Numbered from the stretch's first letter, positions 14,154 through 22,331 are shown. The stretch: 36,258 bases of DNA from Duganella callida (GCF_004614165.1 NZ_SPVG01000138.1:1-36258), one strand, 5' to 3'. The notes: generated from the sequence alone by a model not told the origin. Made by a program: numbers and translations.

Positions 14154-15652
14154 ATCTGACGCTGTCGCAGCGGCTGTCGGTGGCGTTCTGCGCGCTGCTG
14201 CTGGTATGCTGCGGCGCTTCGGCGTGGCTGCAGATCCGCGCCAACATCATGCGCGAGCAGGAAGTGGTGCAGGGCCTGTCGCTGGGACTGGCGCGCAGCA
14301 TCGCGCTCGATGCGCAACTGATGGAGATGCAGGCGCAGAGCGACGACGATCACGCCGATCCCACCGCGCCGCCCAGCGACGGCCTGGGGCCGGAAGCGGT
14401 GCGCCGCCTGTTCGGCAAATTGATGCGGGTGAACCCCAGCGTGGAAGTCTATCTGCTGGACCTCAACGGCCGCATCGTCGGTCATGCCGCGCCGCCCGGC
14501 CGTCTGAAGCGCGATCATGTCGACCTCGTCCCCATCCAGCGCCTGCTGAACAAGGAGACCTTGCCCATCCAGGGCGACGATCCGCGCAGCGAGCATGGCC
14601 GCAAGGTGTTCAGCGCCGCCGTGCTGCGCTCCGGCGAGCAGAAGGTCGGCTACATCTACGTGATCCTGCAGAGCGAGGAGCATGACCGTCTGCTGGCGCG
14701 CGCCTCGGCCAGCTCGGTGTTGCGGACCACGCTGCTGTCGATGTCGGTGGTGGCGGGACTGGTGCTGATCGCCGGCCTGCTGGCGTTCCGCCTGATCACG
14801 CGGCCGCTGCGCCGCCTGGCCGCCACCATGCGGCAGATCGACACCAAAGCCGAGCAGCTGGTGCTGCCGGCACCCAAGGCCGGCGGGCCGCGCGACGAAA
14901 TCGCCATCCTCGAGCACTCCTTTGCCGACATGGGGGAACGCATCAACCAGCAATGGCAGGCCATGCGTCAGCTGGACCAGGACCGGCGCGAAGTGGTGGC
15001 GAATATCTCGCATGACCTGCGCACGCCTCTGGGTTCGCTGCACGGCTATCTGGAAACGCTGTCGCTCAAGGATGCCACGCTGGAGGCGGCCGAGCGCCAG
15101 CGCTATCTCGACATCGCGCTGGCGCAGAGCCGCAAGGTGGGCAAGCTGGCGCAGGGGCTGTTCGAACTGGCGCGGCTCGAACACGGCGCGGTGCAGCCGG
15201 AGCTGGAGCCGTTCTCGTTGTCCGACCTGATCCAGGACGTGTTCCAGAAATTCGAGCTGCAGGCGGCCGAACGCCAGGTGCGCCTGATGGCGACCCTGCC
15301 GCATCCGGCGCCCATGGTGCGCGCCGACCTGGGCATGATAGAACGCGTGCTGACCAACCTGTTCGACAACGGCATCCGCCACACGCCCGAAGGCGGCACG
15401 GTGGAAATCACGGTCAAGCCGCTGGCGGAACGCAAGGTGGAAGTGAGCGTGGCCGACACCGGTCCCGGCGTGCCGGCTGCCATGCGCGACAGCCTGTTCC
15501 GCCGTCCGGTCGCGCTGCGGGGCGAGTACCGTGTCGGTGGCCTGGGTCTGTTGACGGTCAACCGCATCCTGCAGCTGCACGGCGGCGGCATCGAACTGGC
15601 CGACGTGCCGGGCCTGGGCGCGGTGTTCCGCTTTACGCTGGATGCGGCCTGA
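14150..15652 (+). CDS. Membrane sensor histidine kinase
   Basis: This is the partner kinase of the preceding regulator, with 500 residues. Membrane segments lie at about 10-28 and 192-214. They enclose a periplasmic sensor of about 160 residues that resembles no domain I can name. A HAMP-like region follows (RLITRPLRRLAATM). The H-box is VVANISHDLRTPLGSLHGYL with phosphoacceptor H288. The ATP-binding domain has the N-box LFDNGIRHTPEGG, G1 VADTGPGVP and a short G2 VGGLGLLTVNRI. Start ATG 14150 overlaps the regulator's stop. It ends seven bases before a convergent AraC-type gene. Confidence 0.93.
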   Translation: MNLTLSQRLSVAFCALLLVCCGASAWLQIRANIMREQEVVQGLSLGLARSIALDAQLMEMQAQSDDDHADPTAPPSDGLGPEAVRRLFGKLMRVNPSVEVYLLDLNGRIVGHAAPPGRLKRDHVDLVPIQRLLNKETLPIQGDDPRSEHGRKVFSAAVLRSGEQKVGYIYVILQSEEHDRLLARASASSVLRTTLLSMSVVAGLVLIAGLLAFRLITRPLRRLAATMRQIDTKAEQLVLPAPKAGGPRDEIAILEHSFADMGERINQQWQAMRQLDQDRREVVANISHDLRTPLGSLHGYLETLSLKDATLEAAERQRYLDIALAQSRKVGKLAQGLFELARLEHGAVQPELEPFSLSDLIQDVFQKFELQAAERQVRLMATLPHPAPMVRADLGMIERVLTNLFDNGIRHTPEGGTVEITVKPLAERKVEVSVADTGPGVPAAMRDSLFRRPVALRGEYRVGGLGLLTVNRILQLHGGGIELADVPGLGAVFRFTLDAA

Positions 15653-15659
15653 AACCAGT

Positions 15660-16523
15660 TCAAGGCCCGCGCCACTCCGTCAGATAGTGCTGCGGCGTCT
15701 TGCCGAGGACACGGCGGAACATGGCGGTAAACGCGCTGGGACTGGCGTAACCCAGCGCCGCCGCGATCCCGCCCACGCTCTGGCCTTCCGCCAGGCGGCC
15801 GAAAGCTTCGGCCAGATGCACCTGCTGTACCCATTGGCGGTAGTGCAGGCCGGTCTCCTTGGGGAACAGCCGTATCAGCGTGCGCGCGCTGGCGCCCACC
15901 TCGTCGGCCCACTGCTCGATGTTGCGGCTGCTGCCCGGATCGGCCATGATGGCCTCGCAGATGCCGATCAGCCGCCGGTCGCGCGGCCACGGCACCGCGA
16001 TCGGCACCGTCTCCGCCGCCTCCAGTTCGGACAGGATCAGCATCGCCAGATGTTCGCCGCGGCCGGGGATGGGATATTCGATCGGCTCGTTCAGCAGCGC
16101 CAGGATCATCTCGCGCAGCAGCGGGCTGACCTCGATCACGCGGCAGCTGTCGCCCATGCGCGCCGCCACCGACGGCTCGATGTAGACGGTGCGCATGGTG
16201 ACCTTGCTCAGCGCCCGCCAGTGGTGCGTCACGCCGGGCGGGATCAGCAGGCCGCGGCGCGGCGGCAGTATCCACATGCCGTTGTCGGTCCAGACCCGCA
16301 TCAGGCCCTGCGTCGCATACAGCAGCTGCGCGCGCTCGTGGCTGTGCGGGACGCCGGTGACGCCATGCTCCACGTCGCGCGCCATGGCCGTGACCACGCG
16401 CGGCACGCGCTGGTAGTCCTTGTGGTTGGTGCTGCGGTTGGGTGGGAACGAAGTCGGCACAGAATTTGGCACTTTGGCGATGAAAATTGGAATATCGGGG
16501 TTTCCCGGCCATATTACACTCAA
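15660..16523 (-). CDS. AraC-family regulator with a cupin domain
   Basis: The N-terminal part is a cupin-like sensor (GVPHSHERAQLLYATQGLMRVWTD, then PPGVTHHW). The C-terminal part holds two helix-turn-helix units (NIEQWADEVGASARTLIRLF and GIAAALGYASPSAFTAMFRR). This layout matches the NimR/YdeC type, which commonly controls an adjacent exporter. The start is uncertain. The frame opens at a TTG (16523), with GTG options at 16472 and 16460 and a first ATG only at 16385, and none has a clear ribosome site. The first conserved residues appear near VPRVVTAMARD, so a start between 16523 and 16385 is likely. It is divergent from the MFS gene at 16550 and probably regulates it. Confidence 0.85.
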   Translation of the reverse strand: MSVIWPGNPDIPIFIAKVPNSVPTSFPPNRSTNHKDYQRVPRVVTAMARDVEHGVTGVPHSHERAQLLYATQGLMRVWTDNGMWILPPRRGLLIPPGVTHHWRALSKVTMRTVYIEPSVAARMGDSCRVIEVSPLLREMILALLNEPIEYPIPGRGEHLAMLILSELEAAETVPIAVPWPRDRRLIGICEAIMADPGSSRNIEQWADEVGASARTLIRLFPKETGLHYRQWVQQVHLAEAFGRLAEGQSVGGIAAALGYASPSAFTAMFRRVLGKTPQHYLTEWRGP

Positions 16524-16549
16524 TCATCCGTCATTACCTGCTTCCGACC

Positions 16550-17761
16550 ATGAACTCCACTGCTACCACGGCTGTCACAGGCAGCCGACCCCACGGCGAA
16601 ACCATCATGCAGATCCTCGGCGCGGTCGCGCTGGTGCACCTGCTGAACGACCTGACCCAGGCCATGCTGCCATCGATCTACCCGATGCTGAAGGCCGAAT
16701 TCGGCCTGAGCTTCACCCAGGTCGGCCTGATCACGCTGACCTTCCAGTGCACCGCCTCGCTGCTGCAGCCGTGGATCGGTCTGTACACCGACCGTCGCCC
16801 CATGCCCTTCCTGCTGCCGATGGGGATGGTGGCCACGCTGATCGGCGTGCTGATGATGTCCTTCGCCTCGTCGTTCCCGGCGCTGCTGGTGTCGGCGGCG
16901 TTGATCGGCGTCGGTTCCTCGACCTTCCACCCGGAGGCGTCGCGCGTGGCGCGTGCGGCGTCGGGCGGCCGCTTCGGCTTTGCGCAATCGCTGTTCCAGG
17001 TCGGCGGCAATGCCGGTTCGGCGCTCGGCCCCGTGCTGGCGGCGGCGCTGATCATCGGCCGCGGGCAGGGCAACATCGCCTGGTTTGGCCTGCTGGTGGC
17101 GACGGCCATCGCGGTGCTGCTGTACGTCAGCCGCTGGCACAGCCGCCATCTGGCGCAGCCGAAGAAGGTGGCGGCGGCGCCGGTGTCGCCGCTGTCCAGG
17201 GGCCGCGTGTACGGCGCGCTGACGGTGCTGGCGCTGCTGGTGTTCTCGAAGTACATCTACATGTCCAGCCTGACCAGCTACTATACGTTTTACCTGATCG
17301 ACAAGTTTGGCGTGTCGGTATCGAACGCGCAGCTGTATCTGTTCCTGTTCCTGGCGGCGGTGGCGGCGGGCACCTTCATGGGCGGCCCGATCGGCGACCG
17401 CATCGGCCGCAAGCGCGTGATCTGGATTTCGATTTTGGGCGCGGCGCCGTTCACGCTGGCGCTGCCGTATGTGGGCCTGTTCTGGACCGCGGTGCTGAGC
17501 GTGGTGATTGGCTTCGTGATTTCGTCGGCGTTTTCCGCCATCGTGGTGTTTGCCCAGGAGCTGGTGCCGGGCAAGGTCGGCATGATTGCCGGGATCTTCT
17601 TCGGCCTGATGTTCGGCATCAGCGGCATCGGCGCGGCGGCCATGGGCCACATCGCCGACACCCACGGCATCGGCTTCGTCTACCAGCTGTGCTCCTATCT
17701 GCCGCTGCTGGGCATCCTGACGGTGCTGCTGCCGCACGTCGAGCAGCCCAAGCGCGGTTGA
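16550..17761 (+). CDS. MFS efflux transporter, fosmidomycin-resistance (Fsr) type
   Basis: This is an inner-membrane proton-coupled exporter of 403 residues with about twelve membrane helices. The signature regions LLNDLTQAMLPSIYPMLK, GLYTDRRPMPFLL, GSSTFHPEASRVAR and the second-half GGPIGDRIGRKRVI fit the Fsr branch of the major facilitator family. That branch exports fosmidomycin or other small toxic compounds; the substrate here is unknown. The ATG at 16550 is the first plausible start, but its ribosome binding site is weak. It is divergent from the AraC/cupin gene and ends one base before the convergent dbpA stop. Confidence 0.92.
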   Translation: MNSTATTAVTGSRPHGETIMQILGAVALVHLLNDLTQAMLPSIYPMLKAEFGLSFTQVGLITLTFQCTASLLQPWIGLYTDRRPMPFLLPMGMVATLIGVLMMSFASSFPALLVSAALIGVGSSTFHPEASRVARAASGGRFGFAQSLFQVGGNAGSALGPVLAAALIIGRGQGNIAWFGLLVATAIAVLLYVSRWHSRHLAQPKKVAAAPVSPLSRGRVYGALTVLALLVFSKYIYMSSLTSYYTFYLIDKFGVSVSNAQLYLFLFLAAVAAGTFMGGPIGDRIGRKRVIWISILGAAPFTLALPYVGLFWTAVLSVVIGFVISSAFSAIVVFAQELVPGKVGMIAGIFFGLMFGISGIGAAAMGHIADTHGIGFVYQLCSYLPLLGILTVLLPHVEQPKRG

Positions 17762-17762
17762 A

Positions 17763-19172
17763 TCACACTTCGATGAAGCGCATCTTGAAGTAGCGGCCTT
17801 TGAAGGCGCCGAAATCGCCGCCCATCGGCACGCCTTTGCTGAGGTTTTCGAAAGCCTGGTAAGCGATGCGGCGGTCGATGGCGACGTAGGTCTGGAACTC
17901 GGTGACGTTGATCTTGCCCACCTGCTCCTTGCTCAGACCGGCATCGCCGGTCAGCGCGCCCAGCACGTCGCCGGGGCGCAGCTTGTCCTTCTTGCCGCCG
18001 GCGATCACCAGCGTCATCATCGGCGCCGGATCGGCGGCGTAGTCGTTTTCGTCCAGGCTGTCCAGGTCGTACCACTGTACCGGCGCGCCCTGGTATTCCT
18101 CGATCAGCTTGACCCATTTCTTCTCGTTCGGCGCGCACAGCGACAGCGCCAGGCCCTTTTCCTCGCCGCGGCCGGTGCGGCCGACGCGGTGCACGTGCAC
18201 CTCGGCGTCCTTGGAGACGTCGACATTGATCACCGCTTCCAGGTTGGGGATGTCCAGGCCGCGCGCGGCGACGTCGGTGGCCACCAGTACAGCACAGCTA
18301 CGGTTGGCAAACAGTACCAGTATCTCGTCGCGCTCGCGCTGTTCCAGCTCGCCGTACAGTGCCAGTGCGGAGAAGCCCTTGCTGCGCAGGTCGTCCACCA
18401 GTTCGCGGCACTGCACCTTGGTGTTGCAGAAGGCGATGGCCGATACCGGCTTGTAGTGGCCCAGCAGGCGCGCCACGGCGTCGTTGCGCTGGTCGAAGCC
18501 GATTTCGAAGAACTGCTGCTCGATTTTCGAGTTGTCGTGCTGCGCCTCGACCGTGACTTCGACCGGATCGACCAGGAAGTCGTCGGTGGCGCGGCGGATG
18601 TCGTCCGGGTAGGTGGCCGAGAACAGCAGGGTCTGACGGCGCTTGGGGCAGGCGCTGACGATGCCGGCGATTTCATCGTAGAAGCCCATGTCGGTCATGC
18701 GGTCGGCCTCGTCCAGCACCAGCGTGCCGACTTTCGACAGGTCCAGCGTCGCCCGGCCCAGGTGATCGCGCACGCGGCCCGGCGTGCCGACGATGATGTG
18801 GGCGCCATGCTCCAGCGAGGCGATCTGCGGCCGCATCGGCGAGCCGCCGGTCAGCACCAGGATCTTGACGTTGCCGGTGGAACGCGCCAGGCGGCGCAAC
18901 TCGCCGGCCACCTGGTCGGCCAGTTCGCGCGTGGGGCACAGCACCAGCGCCTGCACCGCGAACCAGGCCGGGTTGAGCTTGTGCAGGATGCCGATGCCGA
19001 AGGCGGCGGTCTTGCCGCTGCCGGTCTTGGCCTGGGCGATCAGATCGCGCCCCTCCAGCACCGACGGCAGGCTTTGCGCCTGGATGGTGGTCATCTCCTT
19101 GTAGCCGAGCGAGTCGAGGTTGTCCAGGAAGGCGGGATGCAGCGGCAGGCTGGCGAAGGCGGTGGAGGTCAT
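17763..19172 (-). CDS. dbpA: ATP-dependent RNA helicase DbpA
   Basis: This is a DEAD-box RNA helicase of 469 residues that acts in 50S ribosome assembly. The helicase core has the Q-motif region TTIQAQSLPSVL, motif I AKTGSGKTAAFG, the Ia PTRELADQ, motif II VLDEADRM, SAT in LLFSATYP, and motif VI HRVGRTGRG. The last 75 residues (DKLRPGDVLGALTGDAGL to the end) are the DbpA-specific RNA-binding domain that recognises the 23S rRNA hairpin 92 region, with the conserved KINVTEFQTYVAI. The ATG at 19172 gives the family start MTSTAFASLPLHPAFLDNLDSLGY. The open frame upstream of it is not conserved-looking and contains repeats. Confidence 0.95.
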   Translation of the reverse strand: MTSTAFASLPLHPAFLDNLDSLGYKEMTTIQAQSLPSVLEGRDLIAQAKTGSGKTAAFGIGILHKLNPAWFAVQALVLCPTRELADQVAGELRRLARSTGNVKILVLTGGSPMRPQIASLEHGAHIIVGTPGRVRDHLGRATLDLSKVGTLVLDEADRMTDMGFYDEIAGIVSACPKRRQTLLFSATYPDDIRRATDDFLVDPVEVTVEAQHDNSKIEQQFFEIGFDQRNDAVARLLGHYKPVSAIAFCNTKVQCRELVDDLRSKGFSALALYGELEQRERDEILVLFANRSCAVLVATDVAARGLDIPNLEAVINVDVSKDAEVHVHRVGRTGRGEEKGLALSLCAPNEKKWVKLIEEYQGAPVQWYDLDSLDENDYAADPAPMMTLVIAGGKKDKLRPGDVLGALTGDAGLSKEQVGKINVTEFQTYVAIDRRIAYQAFENLSKGVPMGGDFGAFKGRYFKMRFIEV

Positions 19173-19215
19173 GGCGGTCCGTGTTCTGAAAGGGTGTCGG
19201 CACAGTCTAGCAGGG

Positions 19216-19275
19216 TGTACTGCCGCTGTGCGCGCGGTGTCGTGGTGATGTGCGGAAGCTGTACTGCGGCTGTGC
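19216..19275. repeat. Direct repeat upstream of dbpA
   Basis: A 16-base unit TGTACTGCCGCTGTGC (19216-19231) recurs with one change as TGTACTGCGGCTGTGC (19260-19275), offset by 44 bases. Both lie in the gap between dbpA and the small gene upstream of it. An operator pair or a leader-RNA feature is possible. Confidence 0.5.
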
Positions 19276-19279
19276 CGTA

Positions 19280-19504
19280 TCAGTCGCGCTTCCATACCGG
19301 TAAGCCGGTGAGATCGAGATTTTCGTCGCGCACCCAGATTGGCAGACCGGTGGTGTCGGTCGGCTCCAGCAGTTCCATCTGCTCCTGTTTGAGCGCGGAA
19401 CGCCGGGCGCGCGGCGGCGGCGGACGCTTTCCTTCCGGTACCATGGGCTCGGCGGGCTCGAAGCCGGGCAGGTCGAAAGTCGCGTTATCTTTTTTATCTC
19501 TCAT
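19280..19504 (-). CDS. Small repeat-bearing protein of unknown function
   Basis: The protein has 74 residues, is hydrophilic and Pro-rich in the middle (KRPPPPRARRS), and has no signal peptide or membrane segment. Its C-terminus holds a short duplication: TGLPIWVRD and TGLPVWKRD, 14 residues apart. I do not recognise the family. The ATG at 19504 is directly preceded by the T tract of a hairpin that looks like the terminator of the upstream phosphoesterase gene, so no Shine-Dalgarno is present. It is followed by dbpA on the same strand after 107 bases. Confidence 0.65.
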   Translation of the reverse strand: MRDKKDNATFDLPGFEPAEPMVPEGKRPPPPRARRSALKQEQMELLEPTDTTGLPIWVRDENLDLTGLPVWKRD

Positions 19505-19507
19505 CTG

Positions 19508-19540
19508 AAAAAAACAAAGCCCGGCTGGTTCAGTCGGGCT
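19508..19540 (-). terminator. Rho-independent terminator of the phosphoesterase gene
   Basis: On the minus strand the hairpin AGCCCG...CGGGCT (19540-19518) is followed by TTTGTTTTTTT. It lies 46 bases after the stop of the gene at 19587 and ends three bases before the ATG of the 74-residue gene. Confidence 0.7.
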
Positions 19541-19586
19541 CAGTTGGCGAATACTTAAGACGCGAAGTGTATCACAAAGCGCAAAC

Positions 19587-21248
19587 TCAGCGGAAGCTCA
19601 AGGCCCCGGTCAGATCGCCCGGCGGCGCGGCATTGCGGGCGGCGAAGGCGTCGTTGCGAATCTTCAGACCTTCCAGCAGCGGCAGGCCGTGCAGGCGGGT
19701 GATGAAGCGCATGATCGAGGTGGTGTCGTAGAAGTTGTGGTCGACGTGGCCCTTTTTGGCGAACGGCGACACGATGATGGCGGGGATGCGCGAACCCGGC
19801 CCCCAGCGGTCGCCCTTGGGCGGCGCCACGTGATCCCACCAGCCGCCGTTTTCGTCGAAGGTGATCACCACCAGCATGTTCTTGAACTGCGGCGATTTCT
19901 TCAGGTGCTCGATCACGTTGGCGATATGGGCGTCGCCGGATTCGACATCCGAATAGCCGGCATGCAGGTTCAGATTACCCTGCGGCTTGTAGAACGCCAC
20001 CGCCGGCAGCTTGCCCGCCACCGCGTCGGCGATGAATTTGTTGGAGATCGGGCTGTCGCCCAGACCGCCGTCGCGCAGGTGTTCTTCGCGCGCCTTGGTG
20101 CCCGGCGCGAATTGCTGGAAGTAGTTGAACGGCTGGTGGTGATACTGGAAATTCGGCTTCTCGCCGCCGCCGCGCGCATCCAGCGCCGCCTGCCACGCGC
20201 CGCCGTACCACGCCCAGCTGACGCCCTTGCGCGACAGCAGATCGCCGATGGTGTCGTAGGTCTGCGGCGGCAGGGTGTTGGCGTCCTTCGGGTCGGCGTG
20301 CAGCGGATCGCCGTCGTGGGCGGGGCGGATGTAGCTTGGCTGGAAGGGCGGCGCCATGGTGTTGACCGCGTAGCCGTCCGGCGTGATGGCGCCGTTGTTG
20401 ACGAATTCCGGGTGGCCGTCCAGCGCCGATTTCGGCGATTCCTTGGTGACGGACAGGCGGAAGCCGGTCGGGCCGTCGTCCAGCACCGCGATCTTTTTCT
20501 TGGCCGCCGTGTCCTTGGCGTTGAAGTATTCCGGCACCCGGCCGCTGATCAGGAACTGGTGATTCAGGTAAGAGCCGCCGAACGCCGCCATGAAGAAGTT
20601 ATCGCACAGCGTGAATTCCTGGGCGATCTTCCACAGCCCGAGGTTCTTGCCGGTTTCGCTGTAATAGCCCATCACCATGCCGCCGGTGTTGCCCCAGGCG
20701 GCGAAGCCGTCGTTCTTGCCGCCGTTGATCTGCATCTGATTCTGGTAGAACAAATGCCACAGGTCGCGCGTGATCACGCCTTCCGGCAGCGGCTTGCCTT
20801 CGAGGTCGGACAGCTTGAACGGGCCGTTCGGCAGGCCCTTGATGTCGTCTTCCTTCAGCACATATTTTTTGCCGCCGATGTCCTGGGTGTTGGGCACCAT
20901 GCCGCCCCAGACCTTTGGCAGCGTCGGCAGCAGGGAGCCATCGCGGTCGCGCTGCGCGCTGGCGGCGGCCGGCACCTCCGACAGCGGTTGCGCGGTGCCG
21001 GGGAAGTTGGCGAACAGGTTGTTGAAGCTGCGGTTTTCCAGGTAGATCACCACCACGTTCTTGATGTTGGCCTTGATCTTGGCATCCAGCGAACCCGCGG
21101 CGGCCGGTTTGGCCGGAGCGGCGTCGGCCAGCGCCGGCAGGGTGGAGGCGAGGCCGGCGGCGCCGGCGGCCTGGAAGATGCGGCGGCGCGACGGGTTGGC
21201 CGGAGCGTCCTGCACTGCTTGTTCTGTCACCTGTACTTGATCCTTCAC
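19587..21248 (-). CDS. Phosphoesterase of the phospholipase C / AcpA acid phosphatase family
   Basis: This is a periplasmic or secreted phosphoester hydrolase of 553 residues. The N-terminus carries a Tat signal (SRRRIFQAAGAAGLAS, Arg21-23) cleaved near residue 43. The core shows the family's metal and nucleophile regions: VVIYLENRSFNNLFANFPG (E71-N72) near the start, and VVITFDENGGWWDHVAPP, then SRIPAIIVSPFAKKGHVDH, near the C-terminus. The size is closer to AcpA-type acid phosphatases than to the roughly 700-residue PlcN/PlcH enzymes. The start is a GTG at 21248 supported by GGGAGGGG. A near-consensus Pho box lies 32 bases upstream, so induction by phosphate starvation is likely. The exact substrate (phospholipid or phosphomonoester) cannot be told from sequence. 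Confidence 0.88.
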   Translation of the reverse strand: MKDQVQVTEQAVQDAPANPSRRRIFQAAGAAGLASTLPALADAAPAKPAAAGSLDAKIKANIKNVVVIYLENRSFNNLFANFPGTAQPLSEVPAAASAQRDRDGSLLPTLPKVWGGMVPNTQDIGGKKYVLKEDDIKGLPNGPFKLSDLEGKPLPEGVITRDLWHLFYQNQMQINGGKNDGFAAWGNTGGMVMGYYSETGKNLGLWKIAQEFTLCDNFFMAAFGGSYLNHQFLISGRVPEYFNAKDTAAKKKIAVLDDGPTGFRLSVTKESPKSALDGHPEFVNNGAITPDGYAVNTMAPPFQPSYIRPAHDGDPLHADPKDANTLPPQTYDTIGDLLSRKGVSWAWYGGAWQAALDARGGGEKPNFQYHHQPFNYFQQFAPGTKAREEHLRDGGLGDSPISNKFIADAVAGKLPAVAFYKPQGNLNLHAGYSDVESGDAHIANVIEHLKKSPQFKNMLVVITFDENGGWWDHVAPPKGDRWGPGSRIPAIIVSPFAKKGHVDHNFYDTTSIMRFITRLHGLPLLEGLKIRNDAFAARNAAPPGDLTGALSFR

Positions 21249-21279
21249 GCTGCCCCTCCCGGCTACTCAAAATCCGATT

Positions 21280-21297
21280 GTGACAGTTTTGTGACGG
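21280..21297 (-). promoter_or_regulatory. Near-consensus Pho box
   Basis: Read on the minus strand, the site is CCGTCACAAAACTGTCAC. It matches the enterobacterial PhoB consensus (two CTGTCA half-sites 11 bases apart, A/T-rich between) at 16 of 18 positions. It sits just upstream of a secreted phosphoesterase gene, in the right orientation. Confidence 0.7.
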
Positions 21298-21398
21298 CTT
21301 GGGTATGGCAAATAATAAGAGGAAAGTAAATTATCTGTTTGGTAATTGCCGATTGGTCATGTATAGTTATAAAAAATCAATTAATAACGAGGAATCAC

Positions 21399-22073
21399 AT
21401 GTCCAAATACCTGGCGGCCGGCGCGGCGCTCGCGTTGGCACTCGCGGCTCCGGCGCAAGCAGAAGTCCACACTTACAATTTTGAAGCAACGGTCTACTCG
21501 CTGGCGCAATACACCAGCCTCTACCAGGCTGTGACGCTGAATTCGGCCGAAGCAGCCGGCGGCGGCGCGACCGTCTCGCTGGGGCAGAAGATCACCGGCC
21601 AGTTCACCATCGACACCGGCAAGCCGGCCGACGACGTCTTTACGCTGCCGGGCGTCAGCAGCAGCTATTCGCACTGGTCCAACGGCTCGCTGAGCTATTC
21701 GTTCCAGGGCAACAGCGCCACCTACTCGACAGTCACCTACACCAACAGCTTCAACTTCCAGTCGACGACGACTGCGGACCGTTTCGCCGTCGCTGGCGGC
21801 AATGCAACGCTGAACACCTCGTTGTGGTTCCAGGACTTGGGCAAGACGGCCTTCGCCAACGGCATGCCGACCGGTACGCTGTCGCTGAAAGACTTGAGCA
21901 ATTCCGGCCTGGACGCGGCCTGGTATGGCGCCAACGGTTCGGTCTACGGCTTGCAGGCGCAATTCGACAGCCTGACGCTGGCCGCCGCCGTGCCGGAACC
22001 CGGCACCTGGGCCTTGCTGACCGCCGGCCTGGCGCTATTGGGGATGGCGGCGCGCCGCAAGCGTTCATGCTGA
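21399..22073 (+). CDS. PEP-CTERM sorting-signal protein
   Basis: This is a secreted protein of 224 residues. It has a Sec signal peptide (MSKYLAAGAALALALAAPAQA, cleavage before EVHTYN). The body is a beta-rich Ser/Thr/Tyr/Asn-rich region with many SYSF/TYSTVTY stretches. The C-terminal tripartite PEP-CTERM signal is VPEPGTWALLTAGLALLG followed by a basic end (MAARRKRSC). Exosortase (EpsH/XrtA type) normally cleaves at this motif and delivers the protein to the surface or biofilm matrix. No exosortase gene is in the window. The ATG at 21399 follows GAGGA. The body's specific function is unknown. Confidence 0.92.
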   Translation: MSKYLAAGAALALALAAPAQAEVHTYNFEATVYSLAQYTSLYQAVTLNSAEAAGGGATVSLGQKITGQFTIDTGKPADDVFTLPGVSSSYSHWSNGSLSYSFQGNSATYSTVTYTNSFNFQSTTTADRFAVAGGNATLNTSLWFQDLGKTAFANGMPTGTLSLKDLSNSGLDAAWYGANGSVYGLQAQFDSLTLAAAVPEPGTWALLTAGLALLGMAARRKRSC

Positions 22074-22085
22074 AAGATATGCGCT

Positions 22086-22127
22086 AAAAAAAGCCGCCGA
22101 CCCGGAAGCAGGTCGGCGGCTTTTTTT
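22086..22127. terminator. Bidirectional rho-independent terminator
   Basis: The hairpin GCCGCCGACC / GGTCGGCGGC (22093-22120) with an 8-base loop is flanked by seven A and seven T residues. It ends the PEP-CTERM gene on the plus strand and the small Cys-rich peptide gene on the minus strand. Confidence 0.92.
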
Positions 22128-22135
22128 CTGACATA

Positions 22136-22267
22136 TCACAGGCAGCAAGCCAGCATCTTGATGCAGCAGACGATATCGCCGCAGCAGCCGGTGTTCGCCG
22201 CCAATGCAACGGCGGAACTGGTGAGCAGCGTAGCCGCTACTGTCAGCTTAATGAATTTGGAGCGCAT
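22136..22267 (-). CDS. Tiny secreted peptide with three Cys-Cys pairs
   Basis: The product is 43 residues. Residues 1-23 are a clear Sec signal peptide (MRSKFIKLTVAATLLTSSAV then ALA). The predicted mature part, about 20 residues, is ANTGCCGDIVCCIKMLACCL, which contains six cysteines as CC-x4-CC-x5-CC. The ATG at 22267 follows AAAGGAA, which argues for real translation, and a strong terminator follows. I know no family for it. A metal-binding (copper or zinc) or redox-buffering envelope peptide is plausible, as is a precursor of a disulfide-rich or modified peptide. A longer in-frame start exists at 22360 but would destroy the signal peptide. Confidence 0.7.
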   Translation of the reverse strand: MRSKFIKLTVAATLLTSSAVALAANTGCCGDIVCCIKMLACCL

Positions 22268-22331
22268 GATAATTCCTTTATCGAACAAAAAATCGAATTT
22301 TACCTGCGCCATTTTAGCCTGAATAACAAGC

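Noticed and set aside
15653-15659. Search for a terminator between the kinase and the convergent AraC gene
   Set aside because: Only seven bases separate the stops, and no hairpin with a T tract was found there.
19689-21329. 546-codon plus-strand open frame opposite the phosphoesterase
   Set aside because: It is a shadow of the minus-strand gene; the translation is Arg/His/Gln-rich and featureless.
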